This document shows, piece by piece, positions 61,488-64,000 of a stretch of 64,000 bases of DNA. The notes beneath the pieces were generated by a model. It worked only from the letters and a program-made list of their open reading frames with translations, made no database searches and was not told where the DNA came from. A program made the position numbers and the translations under genes. This DNA is from an uncultured Acidimicrobiaceae bacterium (lineage in GTDB: Bacteria > Actinomycetota > Acidimicrobiia > Acidimicrobiales > UBA10347). Within the stretch, counting starts at the first letter, position 1, and each line of letters opens with the position of its first letter. Location: NCBI GenBank assembly GCA_905182135.1, contig CAJJAG010000005.1, positions 1-64,000 on the forward strand. The letters run 5' to 3'.

Positions 61488-63794
61488 ATGGTTGACGAAA
61501 ACGTTCTCTTCATCACCGGCCAAGCCACCTATATCGATGATTTAGACGTGCCGATCTTGGCAGGAGCGGCGCATGCGGTGTTCGTCCGCTCGACCGCAGC
61601 GCATGCCAGAATCCGAGTCGACCTCGACAGCGCTCGGGGCGCTCCTGGCGTCCTCGTTGCGATCGCCGCAGCAGATAATCCAATCTTGCCGACGCTGGCA
61701 TATTCGCCGGATCACCCGCTGCGGTTTGCTCAGCCGCTGTTGGCTGAACACAAGGTGCGTTACGTCGGCGAACCAGTTGCGGTCGTAGTCGCGGCGACAC
61801 GAGCGCAGGCGGTCGATGCGGCCGAACTCGTTGTCATTGATTACGACGAGCTAACTCCTGTGCTGAGCACCCATGACGCTTTGTTTAGCGACGTGCGGCT
61901 ATTCGACCTGCCAGACCAGGCCCGGCTTGGTGCCCATTCCGGCATTGCCGATACCGAAACGACCAACGTTATTCGGACCCACGTTGACGACGGGCTGGGC
62001 CAGAGATTCGAGCCTGCCGTCTTCGAGAACGCCGACGTGGTTATCGAGCATGAGTTCCGCAATCCACGCCAACTCGCCGCACCAATTGAGTGCCGCGGTG
62101 CAACCGCTACCTGGACCGACGATGGGCACTTGCACGTCTGGGTCAGCACCCAGACGCCCCACAGCTACCGAAGCCGCATCGCTCCGATGTATGACCTGGC
62201 GCTATCGAGCATTCACGTGATCGCTGGGCCGTTCGTTGGCGGGGGGTTCGGTGGTAAGGGCGCTCCCGGTCCTGAAGAGCAGCTCATTCCGTATCTCGCC
62301 CGTCTCGTCGAGCGCCCCGTTCGTTGGGTCGAATCTCGAACCGAGAACCTGATGTCGGCGCCGCACGGCCGAGCCGAAGATATCCATCTTTGGCTGGCTG
62401 GAACCAGCGATGGGGATTTGCAGGCCGTCAAGGTGCAGATGCACAAGGACGCGGGCGCCTACGCCAGTTCTGGCGCGGGTTTACCGAATCGATGGACGGC
62501 CCCGATGCTGGCGGGGACTTATTCGATCAGCCACACCGAGTTCGAGCAGATCACCCATGTCACGAACCGGCCACCTGTTGCCGCTCTCCGCGGAGCAGGT
62601 CGCGGACCGGTCATCGCAGCACTTGAGCGAGCGGTTGACATGTTCGCATCAGAAATCGGCATGGACCCAGCTGAGCTGCGTCGTCGGAACCTGCTGACTG
62701 CTGCCGATATGCCCTATGCCTCGCCGACCGGAGCCTTGTACGACGATGCAGACTACGCCGAAGCGTTGGAACGGGTGTTGGTACTAGCTGACTATACGGC
62801 GCTGCGAGCGACCCAGGCCGTGCGCCGGGCGACGCCAACGGAACTCCAAATCGGTATCGGAATTGCGAGTTACAACCATCGAACGTGCGGCGGCGGAGGC
62901 GAGTCGGCGTTGGTTCGTATAAACGCCGACGGCAGCGCAACGGTCGTAACGGGCACGACGTCACAGGGTCAAGGCCACGAAGCCACGTGGCGTAAAATTG
63001 CGTCGGGTGAGCTTGGCATCGCGCCTGAACGAATCACCGTTATCGAAGGGAATACCGATGAGATCTCAACCGGCGTAGGCGCCATTGGTTCCCGCTCGGT
63101 GCAGACCGCTGGTCTGGCGATTCACGAGGCTTCAGCCGACGTGGTGTCACAGGCTGCAACGCTTGCTGCCCAGATGCTCGAAGCCGCCGAGGCCGATGTT
63201 GTGCTCGATCGCCAAGCGGGCACCTTCCATGTGGTCGGCACACCAAGTCGATCGCTGGGTTGGGCAGACCTTGCCATCGAGATGCAGGCACGCGACGAGC
63301 AACTCAGTTGTGACCATGTCTATGAGAACGGCGGCAAGGATGTGTATCCATCGGGATGCCACGTCGCTGTTGTTCAGGTCGACGCCGAGACTGGCGAATG
63401 GAAACTAATCCAGTACGCAGCGGTGGATGATGCCGGGGTGCGCGTGAATGACCAGATCGTGCAGGATCAACTGCGTGGTGGCATCGCTCTGGGAGCGGCC
63501 CAGGTGATGGGTGAAGAGGCGCTCTTTGACGATGCTGGCAACCCGTTGACGACAAGCTTCCTGGATTACCAGATCGCTTCGATCGACCAGTTCTGCCAGA
63601 TCGATCTCGAAGCGCAAGTTGTGCCAAGCTCTTTCAACGCCGGCGGCTACAAGGCGGTTGGCGAGTCTGGCCCAATCGGGGCGACACCCGCGGTTCACAA
63701 TGCAGTCCTCGACGCAATCGCTCACCTCGGGGTCCGTCATATCGATATCCCGTGTACACCCCAGAAGGTCTGGCAAGCGATCAACAGTGCGTGA
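61488..63794 (+). CDS. Molybdopterin-binding large subunit of a xanthine dehydrogenase/CO dehydrogenase-type hydroxylase
   Basis: The 768-residue protein has the large-subunit features: VGEPVAVVVAATRAQAVDAAE, the molybdopterin-contacting GGGFGGKG, AALRGAGRGPVIAALE, TTSQGQGHEA, and the catalytic Glu726 in KAVGESGPIGA. The family usually has GEGG or GESG there. These enzymes hydroxylate aldehydes, N-heterocycles or CO at a molybdenum centre. The partner FAD and [2Fe-2S] subunits are not in this window on either side. The N-terminus begins directly at the ITGQATYIDD segment, shorter than most relatives. The start is the ATG encoding MVDENVLF. Confidence 0.9.
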   Translation: MVDENVLFITGQATYIDDLDVPILAGAAHAVFVRSTAAHARIRVDLDSARGAPGVLVAIAAADNPILPTLAYSPDHPLRFAQPLLAEHKVRYVGEPVAVVVAATRAQAVDAAELVVIDYDELTPVLSTHDALFSDVRLFDLPDQARLGAHSGIADTETTNVIRTHVDDGLGQRFEPAVFENADVVIEHEFRNPRQLAAPIECRGATATWTDDGHLHVWVSTQTPHSYRSRIAPMYDLALSSIHVIAGPFVGGGFGGKGAPGPEEQLIPYLARLVERPVRWVESRTENLMSAPHGRAEDIHLWLAGTSDGDLQAVKVQMHKDAGAYASSGAGLPNRWTAPMLAGTYSISHTEFEQITHVTNRPPVAALRGAGRGPVIAALERAVDMFASEIGMDPAELRRRNLLTAADMPYASPTGALYDDADYAEALERVLVLADYTALRATQAVRRATPTELQIGIGIASYNHRTCGGGGESALVRINADGSATVVTGTTSQGQGHEATWRKIASGELGIAPERITVIEGNTDEISTGVGAIGSRSVQTAGLAIHEASADVVSQAATLAAQMLEAAEADVVLDRQAGTFHVVGTPSRSLGWADLAIEMQARDEQLSCDHVYENGGKDVYPSGCHVAVVQVDAETGEWKLIQYAAVDDAGVRVNDQIVQDQLRGGIALGAAQVMGEEALFDDAGNPLTTSFLDYQIASIDQFCQIDLEAQVVPSSFNAGGYKAVGESGPIGATPAVHNAVLDAIAHLGVRHIDIPCTPQKVWQAINSA

Positions 63795-64000
63795 CACGCG
63801 ACCGCTACCGAATTGCCGAGTTGGGTCTCGACGCTAGGGGGCGGACCGGCGCGTTCTGCAGCATTGTCACCATCGTCTTCGCAACTCAGAACCCACATGG
63901 GCAGCGTCAAAGGTTGCCGCCAAGGTGCCAGGCCAGTTTGCAGACAGCGTTGCTGCCTAGAACAGATGTGTTCAGGGCCAGAGGTGAAGCGGCGAGAGGC

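Noticed and set aside
1-64000. CRISPR array, tRNA or rRNA genes
   Set aside because: No spaced repeats of 25-40 bases with regular spacers and no T-loop or rRNA core sequences were found; the tandem repeats have no spacers.

Overview
The window looks like the chromosome of a fairly high-GC actinobacterium. The gene set recalls Acidimicrobiia (Ilumatobacter-like marine or soil lineages): four luciferase-like F420/FMN oxidoreductases, a DUF222-HNH nuclease, a single-chain biotin-dependent acyl-CoA carboxylase, many SDR, crotonase and CoA-transferase genes, and tightly packed genes on both strands with GTG starts and ATGA overlaps. The lineage is inferred from gene content only; no rRNA or other taxonomic marker gene is present apart from argS.

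Layout. 1-6.5 kb: two overlapping exported-protein genes, a MOSC protein, a VOC protein, a luciferase-like oxidoreductase, an SDR and a DUF222-HNH nuclease. 6.9-18.5 kb: a haloalkane dehalogenase, then a DNA-metabolism stretch with a UvrD-type helicase carrying an HRDC domain and a long N-terminal extension, a two-domain DUF6174 protein, a TPR-like/SEC-C protein, a large RecB-like nuclease/DnaQ-like/SF1 helicase and a PIN-like remnant. 18.5-30.1 kb: a class V aminotransferase, an M20 peptidase, three more luciferase-like oxidoreductases, a histone-deacetylase-like amidohydrolase, a PRMT-like methyltransferase, an HSL-type esterase and arginyl-tRNA synthetase. 30.4-46.1 kb: an acyl-CoA synthetase, two amidohydrolases, an SDR, an enoyl-CoA hydratase downstream of the carboxylase, a nucleoside hydrolase, a TauD-type dioxygenase, a NIPSNAP/EamA/double CaiB-BaiF operon and a beta-carbonic anhydrase. 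46.4-49.8 kb: a compact operon of SDR, HpcH/HpaI aldolase, PhyH and TauD genes. 50-57.5 kb: a crotonase, an M20 carbamoylase-like enzyme, an SDR, a Baeyer-Villiger monooxygenase/esterase pair and an HpaB-family oxygenase. 57.7-63.8 kb: a copper amine oxidase, an unknown protein, a crotonase and a lone molybdenum hydroxylase large subunit.

Together the second half reads as a catabolic region. Acids are activated to CoA thioesters (acyl-CoA synthetase, CoA transferase) and processed by crotonases, SDRs and the carboxylase. Side substrates are opened by oxygenases, amine oxidase, amidohydrolases and esterases. I could not identify a single defined substrate, and few regulators are visible.

A recurrent non-coding feature is short tandem duplication. 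Nine gene-to-gene spacers carry direct repeats with units of 7 to 23 bp. A separate 68-bp element occurs twice, once inside the helicase gene and once at the 5' end of the DUF6174 gene. The last 200 bases (63795-64000) show nothing I can assign. I saw no rRNA, tRNA, CRISPR array, prophage or intact insertion sequence.
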